Source: Manis javanica (Eukaryota; Chordata; Mammalia; Pholidota; Manidae). Taken from it: 64,000 bases of DNA. Positions 46,814 to 59,284 of this stretch are shown here, piece after piece. Position numbers and translations under genes: made by a program. The notes beneath the pieces are model-generated. The model was not told the DNA's origin. It was given only the letters and a program-made list of their open reading frames with translations, and did not search any database. The stretch lies in NCBI RefSeq assembly GCF_040802235.1, contig NC_133169.1, forward strand, positions 45,081,034-45,145,033, given 5' to 3'. The stretch's first letter is position 1. Every line of letters starts with the position of its first letter.

Positions 46814-48299
46814 AAAACTTTTTCTTCTATACATGTCCGCCTTGAAAAATTAAACATGGAAAAAACACAAGAATATATAGGCTAAACCTCTCTACCTACT
46901 ACATTGTAAATATTGCATTTCCCCACTGGGAATGAGCAACTTAATACTGTTCCTCAACTCAACTTGATCAAGATCTTCTGCCATTAATAGCAATCAGCTA
47001 ATCTCGGGCAGTTCTCCTATTCCACAGTGCTGTTCTTACAGAAAGTCCTACTATGGACAAAAGTGAATGGACAATTTTATAGATGTGTACATAATGTGAA
47101 GAGACATACACTTAAGACATTCTGTAGCTTGTTGTTAAGATAAGGATCATGAAAAGCATTCAGGAACAAAACTGATGCCTAATTATAGAGTCAGGTGTTA
47201 TCATTAGCTAATAATGGGGACAAGGACATCACAGTGTTAAATGATCATAACACTTCCTCAAGCAATTTCTCTTTTAAAAACTACTCCAAAGAAATTTGAT
47301 TTGATTTTGAGGTTTGGACAAAGGACAACCTGCAGGATGGCACACAGGTTCCTCAGATGATCCCAGGTCTGTGAATAGGAGTGAGGTTCAATGCCACCAG
47401 TACATGGCCTTGGTTGAACAGAAAGATAAACAAGAAAACAAAATACAGGTCAAAGTATATGGTCAGTGGGGTTTCCCAGCTTTCGCAACACTCCTAGCAC
47501 CCTGACTTACAGAGCAGTTCATCATGCACTTCTGATCCAAGCTGAAGGAAGTGGGCTCTGCTGCTGTGGGGTCATTCCAGGATGGGCACAGTTGATTGAG
47601 ACATTGCTTTGTACAAGGGGAAAAAGCGTCAAATTCTCAGGAGATGAGTTGGTGTATGTTGGGTTTTCCAAAAGTATTACTATTGATATTTCAAAACATA
47701 GGAAGGCAGAATTCCACATGAATATAACAACATGTGAAACTGGAATAGAAAATACAAGGATTGAAATTATACTAAGTGATGGGGTAATATTCTGTTGGGC
47801 AATAAATTTCAATCAGGAAACATGAAAAAATCACAGGCAGCTTTCAGCAGTCAGCAATGTTTGAAGGATTTTCTGTGGTTTGTATAATGGTAAGACAGTA
47901 CAAGGTTAGAAGAATGTTTTAGAAAGATTGAATTAGCAATTGTATATAAGAAAAGTGGAAGAATAAAAAATGCTGAAAATTCAAGGACCATAGGTTTTAC
48001 TTATTCATGTAGTGGTGGTTGAGTTTCTTGATAAGCATCATCAATGTAAAAAAGGGTTAGGTAAAGAGAATTTGTAACTGATCAGAAATTTAGGAGGAAG
48101 TGAACACCTGAGTTTTAACTGAAATGTTGTTATGTACACGAATAAGTGATTATGACACAAAGGTGGAAGAGGCATCTTATGTCCAAATTTTGTTTAAAGG
48201 ATATTAGAGGAGAAAGGAAAACTGCATCTTTTCCCTTCCAGTTGGAAGTAAATAGAGGAAAAGGAATGGATGTGACAATAGAGAATTATAAATATATTA
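46814..48299. other. Unassigned DNA
   Basis: The 47,300-47,825 part has open frames on both strands with no recognised domain. Confidence 0.3.
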
Positions 48300-48429
48300 G
48301 TATATAGCCAAATAATTGTCCTTAAAACGTCTTGTTAAGAAAATGGAAGAAATTAATTTTATATAAACTAGTCTAGATGTAAAGTAGTAATAGTACCTTT
48401 CCCTTCCTATAGTAATTATTTTTTAAAGG

Positions 48430-48517
48430 CTTATATGGTAAAACTATATTCCTAATAATATTCACACTTTATAAATATGATCTATTTTAGTTTTAATAAT
48501 ATCCTATAAATAGATGC

Positions 48518-48578
<61 letters not shown>

Positions 48579-48665
48579 CAGAGTGAAAAATAAGATGGGA
48601 GCATTTAATTGCCTAAAATCACAAAGCTAAAATAATCTGTAACAGGCAAAGTAAACATGTTCTTG
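48430..48665 (+). repeat. MIR SINE relic (partner of 36,590-36,765)
   Basis: TTAGTTTTAATAATATCCTA, then GCCTAAAATCACAAAGC, matches unit A. Confidence 0.6.
48519..48576. repeat. (TA)n(GA)n microsatellite
   Basis: TA run followed by about 17 GA units inside the MIR relic. Absent from unit A. Confidence 0.93.
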
Positions 48666-49338
48666 CACTCTACTCTATCCTGCTTTATGAGCAAAATGAT
48701 GTATATTAACTGCCTCATGGACTCCCTATTTTTGGAGATGGAGTAAGGTACAGGGCATGTCTCATAGACAAGGAACTACTTCAACTACAAATCACCATTA
48801 TTAGAATAACTATGACTTAATTGACCTCTGATTGTTGATTTCTCAATGTCTTCTGTTTACCTAATATTTAACTAAACCTAAATCATTAATATGAGTACAT
48901 GGTTCGCTCTGCACTTTGACAAACAGTATTTGTACTTGCATTATTGCGTGATATGCTGAGTTGCATGGAAAACATAATGGAGTTGACATTGACTTCCCAG
49001 AAAACCATGAGTCTTTCCTGATCACAAAGTAATTTGAAGGAATGATCTAAACTGTTCATATGAATTGACTTGTTGCTCTAACTTGATAATATGATATGAT
49101 AAAATTTGCATTATTTTATTATTAACTCACTATGCATGTTAACAATGCATTTTATATTTAAAAATACTTCAACCAAAAATAAGATGAAATATTCCTAGTC
49201 TAAGAACAAAACAAAACAAAAATCAATGGTCAGAGAATCAATCTCCCCATGCTTAGACAATTGGGTAGTTGTGGTGACCCAGGTGGGAAATCCTTGATAT
49301 TTCCAAGACACAATCTTGGCCACTCTGCACGTGTTGTA

Positions 49339-49348
49339 CTCTCCACAG
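49339..49348 (+). other. Splice-acceptor-like site upstream of OR copy 2
   Basis: CTCTCCACAG then TGGGCATACCC and the ATG at 49,363, the same as in copy 1. Confidence 0.5.
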
Positions 49349-49362
49349 TGGGCATACCCATC

Positions 49363-50274
49363 ATGGCATGGGAGACTCAGACCTTCAACTCCAACTTCAT
49401 CCTGCTGGGCATCTTCAATTACAGCCCCACCCACATCTTCCACTTCTCGCTGGTCCTCGGCATCTTCTCAGTGGCCTTCATGGGAAACACTGCCACGATT
49501 CTCCTCATCTACCTGGACACACACCTCCACAGCCCCATGTACTTCCTGCTCAGCCAGCTGTCCCTTATGGACCTCATGCTCATCTGCACCACTGTCCCCA
49601 AGATGGCCTTCAGCTACTTGTCAGACAGCAAGTCCAACTCTCTGGCCAGCTGTGGAGCCCAGATATTCTTATATGTTTCCCTGCTTGGAGCCGAATGTTC
49701 CCTGTTGGCTGCAATGGCCTATGACCACTATGTGGCCTTTTGCCACCCATTATGGTACTCAGCTCCCAAGAGCCAGAATATTTGTGGTCTTACGGCAGCT
49801 TCTTCTTGGATTCTTGGCTCTCTTGATGGTGTTATTTAAGTTGCAGTTACACTGTCTTTCCCTTATTGTGGTGCCCAGGAAATACCCCATTTTCTCTGCT
49901 ATACCCCTGCCCTTCTCACACTCTCATGTGCTAACACATTGATGTTTGAAAGAATGATATTCATATACTGTGTTATGCTTCTCTTCCCCGTAGCAGTCAT
50001 CACTGCCTCCAATGCTCGTGCTCTCCTGACTGTCATTTGCATGGGATCTGGGGAGAGTCGTCACAAAGCTTTTGCCACCTGCTCCTCCCACCTTGTGGTC
50101 GTGGGAATGTACTATGGAGCTGCCGTGTTTATATACATGCGGCCCATCCAGGACAAGACAGTGTCAGCCTTCTACACAGTCCTCACCCCCGTGCTGAATC
50201 CCCTCAGCCTTCGCAACAAGGAAGTGGACAGGGCGTTCAGGACGGTGTTGGGGAGGGGCACGTCTGGAGAGTGA
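49363..50274 (+). pseudogene. Olfactory receptor, OR2M-like, single premature stop (copy 2)
   Basis: The ATG at 49,363 (MAWETQTF) opens a frame of 304 codons ending TGA at 50,274. It is continuous except for TAA at 49,837 (codon 159), right after ILGSLDGVI in TM4. The rest follows in frame: FPYCGAQEIPHFL, KAFATCSSHLVVVG and RPIQDKTVSAFY. DRY reads DHY, which loses the Arg needed for G-protein activation in class A receptors. A deletion shortens the third extracellular loop (the SDRSPT of relatives is missing). The TM7 motif NPLIYSL has lost Ile-Tyr (NPLSLRNKEV). These changes argue for a non-functional receptor even without the stop. It is a paralogue of the copy at 37,395, with most of the protein alike. 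Confidence 0.93.
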
Positions 50275-51154
50275 ATCCCTTAATAATCTTTATGCTTTGC
50301 TTTCTATAACAGATTCTTTGCTTTATTAAATTTGTGTATTAACTTGTGTAAATTTATGCTTAAATTTATGTATTCCACAAATATCATTTAGTACTTAACA
50401 TGTACACACTTTTGCAGCTTTATAGGCAACAATGAAAGATTTAAAAACTGAAACCTATTTGCATATTTTTCAAATATTTCATATTTTTTATGGTCAGTTT
50501 CATTATATGGCTTTTGGATGTGTATTATAGCAAACAAAAATACATAGTTTATGTCTTTTCAAAAATTATACTGGTTAACAAATTATAGGTATTTCCCCAT
50601 CAAAATACTCCATAGTTTGATTATGCTGATTAAAATTAGTATGTGTTTTAACATGTCATAGATTTAATGTTGGCAAAAAAGAGAATTCCACAAAGTCTAA
50701 TATCGTAATTTGAATTGATCATTTTTTGTAAGCTCATTATATAGCTATATGTTATAGCTATGAATTTGAGATCATTATGAAAATGAATTTGTCTTAACTG
50801 AATAGAGAAAAGATTGAGGTATAGGTGTACTGAACTGTATCTAGTGGACATTGTCCTCCTTCAGGTACATCAAAGGACTGGGAAGCCCCCAAATTTTCTT
50901 CTTATGCCCACATCAGCCTTATAAATGGGAGACTGAAATGTGAGTATGAATCCTCAAAGTCTGGATTTTTCATCCTTAGAAATCCTGATCCTTATACAGG
51001 TGATATATTGCAATTCTATGAAAATGTGATACATTTAGTTGAGAAATGTTGGTTTTCTGTAGTCTGCATATTTTCAAGAAATAACATGTGAAATTTCTAT
51101 CCATATTGTTGTAATGATAATAGCTAAGCCATGATACATAATAATTTGTATTGA

Positions 51155-51200
51155 AGTTTATATATAAATTATATGTATATGTATATGTATATATATGCCT
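51155..51200. repeat. (TATATG)n-like AT microsatellite
   Basis: Short TA/TG mixed run in the 3' flank of unit B. Confidence 0.6.
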
Positions 51201-51229
51201 ATTGCAACATCCCCAATGTGTTAGTCTTA

Positions 51230-51560
51230 TTTTTTGCCTAACAAATAACCACAAATTTAGCACCTCTAAATAGCAATAATTTATTATGTGATAGTTTGAA
51301 TTGGTCAGTAGTCCCAGGATGGCTAAACTTGATATTCTCCTCTAGATTCACAATGTAGGATCAAGGTATAGGCTGGTACTGTACAGTTTTATCTGAGGCT
51401 TGTGGTCATATTTCAAACTCGTGTGGTTGTTGAAATAATTTATTTGTATGCAACTGAATAACATATGGAGAATCTGTCTCAATGAAGGTCTAAATCCTCT
51501 CATAAAGACTTCCAGCTGATTCTTTCCAATCCCAAGTCATCTCCCTTAGATTACTCAGTG
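51230..51560. repeat. Old interspersed repeat, partner of 39,240-39,640
   Basis: TTTTTTGCCTAACAAATAAC, then CTCGTGTGGTTGTTGAAAT, in the same relative position as in unit A. Confidence 0.55.
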
Positions 51561-51980
51561 TTCTTAATTAAAGATGCACAATCTTCTTCACTTATTATAT
51601 AACCAAATCATGGAATAACACCAGGTAATGGAGTTCATAGGAGATGGTTTAGGATTTTTCCTGTCAGACACACTCATGTTAGTTTCAGACTTTTATCTAA
51701 AAAACACATACAAATGCAATCTCAATTATTAATCCTGTCAGAAATGTAAGAAAACATTGCTAATGTCAAATAATTGGATTAAATCCACTTTATGAAATTA
51801 TTTTATGGACTCTTGGTTTGATGTGATTGTTGAAGGATGAAAGGCTAGGAGTAGAAACATATGCAATATTGAGTTTAAGTAAGGAAGGGTCTTCAGGTGC
51901 CCCCTTCCCCTCCATAAGGAGGTCTTGGCAAAGCCACCTGATGAAGACATCTTCCCAAGGCTTCAGATAAAGGGAATAAG

Positions 51981-52735
51981 CCACGTAGTTTTTACCAGAG
52001 ATAGGACAGACTCTAGCACCCTCAACAAGCTAAGAAATCCAAGAATATAGACATAGAATAGATTAAGAAGAACAATTACATTTTACCCATGACACCCTTC
52101 CCCTGAGGGGACACAGCTCAGCACAAAGAGAGATGCACATGGCTTGAAAATACTCCACTGGGGACAGGGAAAACAGAGTGAGAATATGGCTTCCCCAGTC
52201 TCCCAGGACATCATTGCATGAAAGGTCCACTTATTCTTTGACTTACCTAGATTACTGAGATGATAAACATGGCTGAATATTCTGGGCTGTTGGAAACAGG
52301 GAAAAGGGGTGAGAATTTACAGCAACCATCTCACAGATCTCAAAAACCAGCTTGAGTTATTACAAACTGGTTAGGGACACTTTCAAGAGGCCTGCCTGTG
52401 AATCCTATGGATGGACTCACTTGCAACCCCTCAATGGGCTTATAGTTGCCCCCATGATTGGCATGTTAGCCTCCACAGATGGCATGCATACACTCCAACA
52501 CATGGCATACAAGCTTGCTCCAACAGTACACAGATATCATCATCTAGCCCAATTCTGTGATTTGGAGGACACATGCAATCTTAAATCTTACAGGGCACTG
52601 ACCTGAGGAAAGTAAGTTAAAGGATATTAGTACCCAACCTGGCTATGCGGGGTTGAAAGAAGGCACACAAAACTTGGCACCCCCACCCCTACCCCAATAA
52701 GTAAAAATAGGAGTGGAGATTTCATATCCACTGAA
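51981..52735. other. Unassigned DNA, possibly the 5' side of the old L1 that follows
   Basis: It has a moderately GC-rich section with an 84-codon plus-strand open frame (52,352-52,606) and no recognised domain. It could be a decayed L1M 5' UTR. Confidence 0.35.
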
Positions 52736-53560
52736 AAGGAATTAGATACCTTTTTCTAGTAGGGCTGACTGGTAAAAATCTTTCTATCCTGAAGTCAATC
52801 AAGGACTAGACAAGTGGACTAAAGTTGACTAATTCTTTAAATGTAAAAAAGCAAAAAAGATTTCAAGGACCATGAGGAATCATGGAAACATAACCCCACC
52901 ACAAGAACAAAATAATATTTCAGTGGCTGACTCCAAGGAAATGGAGATCTATGAATAGCCTTAAAAAGAAATAAAAATAATCATATTAAAGAAAATTACT
53001 GCACTACAAGAGAATATTGATAGACAATTAAACAAAATCAAGAAAAATGCATTAACAAGATGATAAGTTCAACAAAGGTATAAAAACCATTTAAAAATTC
53101 TGGAGTTGCACAATACAATGACTGAACTAAAAATTTAATAGACAGCTTCTCTAGCAGATACAATCAAGCCAGAGAAAGAATCTGTCAACTCTAAGACACA
53201 TATTTTGAAATTAATCAGTCAAACAAAAGAACAAACAAAAATTTTGTTTTAATTCTATATTATTTGTAGGAAATCACTGAGTGAAATAAAAGCATATTTT
53301 TTTAGATCCAGAGGGAGCAAAGGGAGAAAACAACACAAAGCTTATTTAAAGAAACAATCGCAGAAAATTTCCCAAATCTAGGGAGGGAAATTAACATACA
53401 GATTCACTAATTAAGGAACCCAAAAATAGGCTGATAATCAGGAGGTATTCACACAGACATCATGAAGAGTCATATTGTCTAAAATAAGACCAAAATAACT
53501 ATTTTGAAAGCAGCAATAAAAAAGCAACTTGTCAGATACAGCCATCACCAGGCATGGTTT
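52736..53560 (+). mobile_element. Old L1M-type ORF1 relic, plus strand
   Basis: Matches the ancient L1 5'/ORF1 nucleotide pattern: TAGACAAGTGGACTAAAGTT, then AATTCTGGAGTTGCACAATA, then GAGAAAGAATCTGTCAACTC (the coiled-coil part), and AAAGCAACTTGTCAGATACA near the ORF1 RNA-binding part. No open frame survives. Confidence 0.7.
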
Positions 53561-54394
53561 ATTTTCACTGGTCAGACACGAAGCCCACTGAAACCTCCGG
53601 GGATAGCGGTTACACCTAGAGCTGTAGGCTTGTTTATGTGCTTGTGTTCTCTGCTGATTTTCATAAAAATGGTTTGACCATTAATTTAATTAAATCATTG
53701 ACTTCAATGATTTTCCTTCTACTGAAATTCTTACTTCTTTTACAGAAAATAAATAAATTGGGTTTTACTGGATTGACACCATTCAATAATGTCTACGCAT
53801 TTCCTTTTCCATTTCTCTTCAAAACCTAAGAGAAAATGTGAGATGAAGGATTTGATGAAAAATATAACATGAAGAAGAAAAATAGGTATGGGAAATCACA
53901 GTCAACAACAGTAGCCACAAAGGACTCACTTCTGACAGCCTGTGGAGAGGAATGACATTTTTTCTTCTTAGCTTCTCCAATTCAAGGTCTTAAAAATGCT
54001 TTGACATCCTATGAGAACAAGGTTTGTGAATATATTCACAACATTCTGAACAGCCCCAGTCTTCTGTCCACAGGTCAATCATACTCTGCTTCCTTCAAAA
54101 ATGTGGAAATACCCATGCCATTTCCAGGGGCCTCTGGGAATAGTCCTCACCATCCAGTGGCAGCTGGTGGCCCTAGGGTAATTTCAGGCATGTAATCATC
54201 TCCAGAGCACAAATGGGTAGGACACAATTAAAAGACAATCCTGGACACAAGTTAGAAGCCTAAATGTATGTAAATGATTATTAGGAATAATCAATGACAT
54301 ATGAAACATAAATCAGTCTCTGATTATCCAATCATCTAGAAAGTCCACAAGTGGACATCCATATGTATCTAACATGATATAATCTAAAGAGCAC
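53561..54394. other. Unassigned DNA
   Basis: No gene recognised. A 64-codon plus-strand open frame at 54,001 has no known domain. Confidence 0.3.
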
Positions 54395-55055
54395 ATTATA
54401 GAAATTCCATATGACCCAGTAATTTCACTTCTAGTAATTTATCTGAAGAGAACAAAAATTCCTGATTCAAAAAGATATATGCACCCCAATGTTTATTGCC
54501 ATATTATTTAAAATAGCCAAAATATGGAAGCAACCAAAGTGTCCATCAATATATGAATGGAAGAAGGAGATGTGGTACCTATACACAGTGGAATATTGTT
54601 CAGTGATAAAAATGAAAGAAATCCTGCCATTTGTGACAACATGGATGGATCTAGAGGGTATTATGCTAAGTGAAATAAGCCAGGCAGAGAAACACAAATA
54701 CCATGTATGTTTACTTATATGTGGAATTTAAAAACAAAGCAAAAGAAACAAAAGACCAATGCACTCATAGACTCTGAGAAGTGACCGGTGGTTACCATGG
54801 GGGAGGGTTTGTGTGGGTGACTGGAGAGGCTGAGGGAGATAAAGAGCATGAAACTCTCAATGACACATGTTGGTCATGTGATGTAGCACAGCTTGAAAAG
54901 TATTACCAATGATACTTTAACATCTTCCTGTGTTGACAGATAGTAACTACAATAGAGTTGGTGAGGATTTAACAATATGGGAAACTATTAAACCACTGTG
55001 TTGTATACTTGGAATCAATGTGAGGTTGTATACAACTATACTTCAATAAAAAAGT
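54395..55055 (+). mobile_element. 5'-truncated L1, plus strand (ORF2 end and 3' UTR)
   Basis: Contains the ORF2 tail read at 54,489-54,731 (IAKIWKQPKCPSIYEWKKEM, then EISQAEKHKYHVCLLICGI), a purine-rich GGGGGAGGG, and a 3' end TTCAATAAAAAA. It is opposite in strand to most L1s here. Confidence 0.9.
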
Positions 55056-55900
55056 GACCAGATCGATTACAATACATAAAAGTAATTCATCAATAAAGGT
55101 GAATTATTCAATTTTCAGTCTCTGTATATTTATTCAAGGTGATTTTTCCTTCTCATGGAATTGTAATAATAGTCATTTCCACACCCAAAAATTATTCATT
55201 TTACTCTCAATATCATGTATCTGGATAAACATTACTTGAGTGAATAAATTATTTATATTATAAGTCTTCAGAGATTTGTATAGTAATATAAAACATTCTG
55301 GTTTAATTCTCAGTATCACAATTATTTAGCATTTTAAATTCATGTTCTTAGAAGAATGAATTTTCACATGTAATATAAAAATTTATTTCTGTGACTGATT
55401 TGAGTATAACATAACTGACAAAATTAAAGAAAGCAATAAGTCAATATATTGGAAATTTTAAAAGATTGTGTAAGAATTTGCCATTTGAGGTATGTTGTGT
55501 AGGACAGAATAAGGAAAGCCTTCCAAAAGCCTTGAATAATAGTTACTAATCTGGAGGGAAGATGATAGTGATTACAGATTGACCTATATAGATAAATAGA
55601 TGATAGAAAGATGGGTAGAGAGGCAATGGATAGAAATTGCAAAGCAGAAAAAGAATGATAGTTGAATGCAGAGAATATATACATATATATAATATATACA
55701 TATGTATCTATATACTTCTTAAGAAAATGGAGATATTTGAAAGAAATAGACTACATCTTTTTTATTTGCCAGATTTTGAATTTGTTCTCAATCTCTTTCT
55801 CTCTCTTTAATATGTGTCAACTTTAATAAGCATTGTTATGAGCTTTTAAACAATTGGCTTATTGTCACCAATTTAACCTACTGGATAAGCAGAGCAGTGC
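55056..55900. other. Unassigned AT-rich DNA with a TA microsatellite near 55,676-55,715
   Basis: Nothing else recognised. Confidence 0.3.
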
Positions 55901-56170
55901 ATTAAAATACGGGATAAATGTTAACATGTCTCCAATCATCTCTGCCATTCCGGTAACTGGAGATTGACTGAAGCATGCAGGTCCTCCACATAGTGAATGA
56001 AACCAGGGAAGGAGGTAAGGCAGAGACCGCGGGGAAGTGAGTGCTGGAGTCGGAGAAGTACAGGTCCAAAGCCAGCACCGCTCCCTTCCCTTCTCTGCTC
56101 TTCAGCTGACCTGCTGACCTCAAACAACCTGTGTCTCATTCTCATTAAAGGTAGGAACAATAATATCCCC
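55901..56170 (-). other. GC-richer block, possibly MIR-related
   Basis: Two overlapping minus-strand open frames of 73-74 codons. Low similarity to a MIR tail near 56,100-56,170 on the minus strand (GAATGAGACACAGGTTG). No coding family recognised. Confidence 0.35.
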
Positions 56171-56807
56171 TAAAGTTTAACTAGCATCAGCCTACACATA
56201 TTAGAGGATACTTCACACTTGGTCATTCTCATTTCAGTTACCCATCATGTATAGATTTTATGTCAGACACTTCCCATAAGAGCCTGAATCAACTACTAGA
56301 AATGCAGACTTAGAAAAAAAAAATTTAAACCCATACAACTGGTGGGAGACCTGGTGTTTGAAACCGGTGAAAAACTGTCCCAGGGAATGACACCATTAAT
56401 CTATAAGGCATAATGGCCTATGTGACGATCATTTCAAACCTGAATATCTTATGAGGAAATTTCACAATATTTAGGGTTTTCAAAAGGGGGACTGCCAGTC
56501 TTTCCTTCAGTTTCTCTCAGAGCTGAACATGACATGTTTAAATAAATGTACTAATAATGCCATTATTGTACCTTTGGGGGTGATGCTGCCTGCCCAAGCC
56601 AGGGCCGATGCACGCCATCCGAGCTCCTTGGGTTATAGGCTCTTGTGTCTGAGACCCACACAGATGCCCTGAATGAACCCTTTGAATGGTAAAGGTCAAT
56701 TTCTTTCATGAACTCATTAGTTCATTGATTTAATAATTAGGTACACATATTCACAGATAATATGTCCAGTTGTTCTAATTTTGTGTCCACTCTTTGTGTT
56801 TTAGTTG
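56171..56807. other. Unassigned DNA
   Basis: Nothing recognised. Confidence 0.3.
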
Positions 56808-57800
56808 GGTCCCCTTTGCCTGTACTCTGGAGATGACTTCAGAGTCATCCCTGGGCCTGGGCTCTCATTGGGAAGAAAGGACCGCATCCCCAGAGACTGT
56901 GGTGATGGTCACATGGTCAGGCCACGTTTTTGGATAAAGCAGAGCATGACTGACATGTTTACATGTCATGAGAATGATGCTGTGTTCACCAGAAGACATT
57001 CTCAAAACTGGTCTGAACAGGGAAACTTGGTTAAACCACCTTTAAGGCCTTGATTAGAGACACTAACAGCAAAAGCCTTAGTTCCCCTCTTTCCAAGGTC
57101 AGAAAATACAACCTTCAAGTTAAAAAAAGAAAACTACAATTTTCAAAAGTGAGTAATCTGTGGTTGGTTGCTGTTGTTCTTAAGGTCTCCCATCCCCTCC
57201 AGTCTCCTTTGTACCATGATTTACTCATACATTTTTTATTCACTATGGATTTTTATTTTCTCAAATGGACGTGAGATTTTATTTGAAATTATGGGTAGAC
57301 ATATTAATTCAACACCAAATTAATATTTTCACTGAACAATAACTTCATTAATTAAATAAATGAATAATGTAATATTTGAAGACATTAGTAGGCACAGAGA
57401 ATTATTATAGGTCATTTTACAGTAATTTCTGTGTCATGAAATGCCATAATAGAAATATCAGGCTGCGTGGTAGACTGAATTCCAACTTAGAAAATGAAGC
57501 GTGGTGATAACTTTTCTTTGTGCTGTTTCTATTGATTCAAAATTCTTATTTTCAAATTTCCTTTATTTACTGCATATTTGGAAAATTCACAGCACTGTGC
57601 ATGACAAAGGAACTAAGGAGAATATCACCATTATGCCAAAATAATAATATAAAGTTAAATTGGGATGTATCCCCAAACATCCTCATTTTGTATACAAATT
57701 TAAAAATTGACTACTTTAGAATATTCTTTGGGACTGGCTTCCCTTCCTTCCAAGAACATGTAAAGACATTTTCACTAACTGAAACATTTGTGCTTTGATT
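56808..57800. repeat. Related segment pair, copy 1
   Basis: Collinear by eye with 60,330-61,260: GGATAAAGCAGAGCATGA / AGATAAAGCGCAACATGA, AACTTGGTTAAACCACCTTTAA / AAGTTCGGTCAAGCCATCTTTAA, and TTCTATTGATTCAAAAT / CACTATTGATTCAAAAT. The offset is about 3.53 kb. It may be a local duplication or two copies of an unnamed transposon. Confidence 0.65.
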
Positions 57801-58195
57801 ACTATCTGCCCTTTTTGGAATTTTTGGTTTATCTAGAATATTTTCTTTAAAAAAAACCCATAATATTATAATCTATTCAATTATCAGGCAAATTAAACAA
57901 AACTAAATAATCAGCTGCCAAAGAGAACACTATTTTTCCCCCTTAAAATTGATTGTTTGAATTCAACTCTATTTAGTATTCAACAGAAACTTCAAATTAA
58001 TACTGATAAGATATTATTGGTTATGGAATAATCATAAAGGGATCCACAGTTTCTGTTTTTACCTACATCACCTTAAGATAACCTGAAGTATCCCATATGA
58101 AATATAAAATACAGCCTAAATGTAAGGGAGAAATCATGTATTTTTAAACTGGAGCAAGAGAACACCTGATAATGAAAAGTAATTATTGAGAAGTT
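57801..58195. other. Unassigned AT-rich DNA
   Basis: Nothing recognised. Confidence 0.3.
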
Positions 58196-58640
58196 AGCTT
58201 CTGGGGAACATCTCGGAATGGCAGGGCTGCTGAGGATGCGTCATTCTCTATCGTCACGACGAGGACCAGGGGACGAGCAAGTTTAAGTGGAATGAGTTCA
58301 GGCTTCATTGTTGTTAACCAAGGCCTATTATTCGTAGATCTGGAAAGATTTTCCAGCTTGTCACATAAGTGTCTGAGTCCTGGGGGTCAGCCGATGTCCA
58401 TTCTTCTTTGTTTCAGCTTGTCAGAAATTCTGATGAAATTTACTACCTTCTTGGCAAGGACGACATTGTGAAGCTCTGTAACCTAAGGCGCGGGCACACA
58501 TGAGGCTGAGATCTCGGGGTAAGGTATGAGGATGGGCATCACCGGGCACATCTTCAGAAACGGACTGTTGTCTTCATGAGCACGTTGGCGGCCTGCATGA
58601 ACGTAACACTCAGTCGGCCACATTCAGACTATTCTCTCAA
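58196..58640. other. GC-richer, CpG-containing block, candidate retroposed fragment
   Basis: About 440 bp with several CpGs, clearly richer in GC than its flanks. A plus-strand stretch around 58,418-58,500 can be read as LVRNSDEIYYLLGKDDIVK, then stops follow. I do not recognise a parent gene and saw no clear poly(A) tail. Confidence 0.35.
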
Positions 58641-59284
58641 GCTCTCACTCTATATATGAAAAACATCAAAATTGATAACTTCACTGTTATAATTTTTTTT
58701 ACTTTTTTTCTATTTCTGTCAACTTGATTTACTGGATTCATAGAGTAATATACTAAAATATTGAACTTATTTCAATAGTATGTACAATTATCTCTACAAG
58801 TCTGGAAGTTGTAGTTTGGTTAAAATTGTGTATTTTTCTGTAAACAAGTAAAATTGAGGAAGTACATAAATCAGAAGCTAAACTGGAGCGAGCATTGGAA
58901 TGCAAAAGACATGAAATCAGAGCCTTGTTTCCTAAATTTCACAACATATGTGAACAATAATACCAACCCCTAATAGTGTATGAATATTAATCTATGATAT
59001 CATGTTAATACTTCAAAATAATTGCTTGCTTGATAATGATTGTTAATTATAATTTATGAATTTTAACTTATTTATTTTCCATAAGAGCCTTACTTAACAA
59101 TTAAACAGTTAAGAAAATTTAAGACTGAGATCAGAAAAAAACAAATTGCTCAATTTCATTTTGTAAGCCTTGGCAAAATGTCTGCAGGGAGTTACACCGT
59201 TTATCTCTAGGTTATACTGGACTATAATACGTATCTACTTTCCTTGTGAATATATTTTACTACCTTTATTTATTTATTTATTGT
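58641..59284. other. Unassigned AT-rich DNA
   Basis: Possible weak MIR similarity at 59,040-59,180. Nothing firm. Confidence 0.25.

Larger units (their letters stand above)
48300..51980 (+). repeat. Segmental duplication unit B (contains OR2M-like pseudogene 2)
   Basis: Direct partner of 36,400-40,050. It has gained a (TA)n(GA)n microsatellite in its MIR relic at 48,519-48,576. The final homologous block is GTTGAAGGATGAAAGGCTAG at about 51,831. Confidence 0.82.

Noticed and set aside
49363-49839. Functional short receptor or deliberate stop readthrough in OR copy 2
   Set aside because: TAA followed by GTT is not a known readthrough context, and DRY and NPxxY are also damaged. Pseudogene is the simpler reading.
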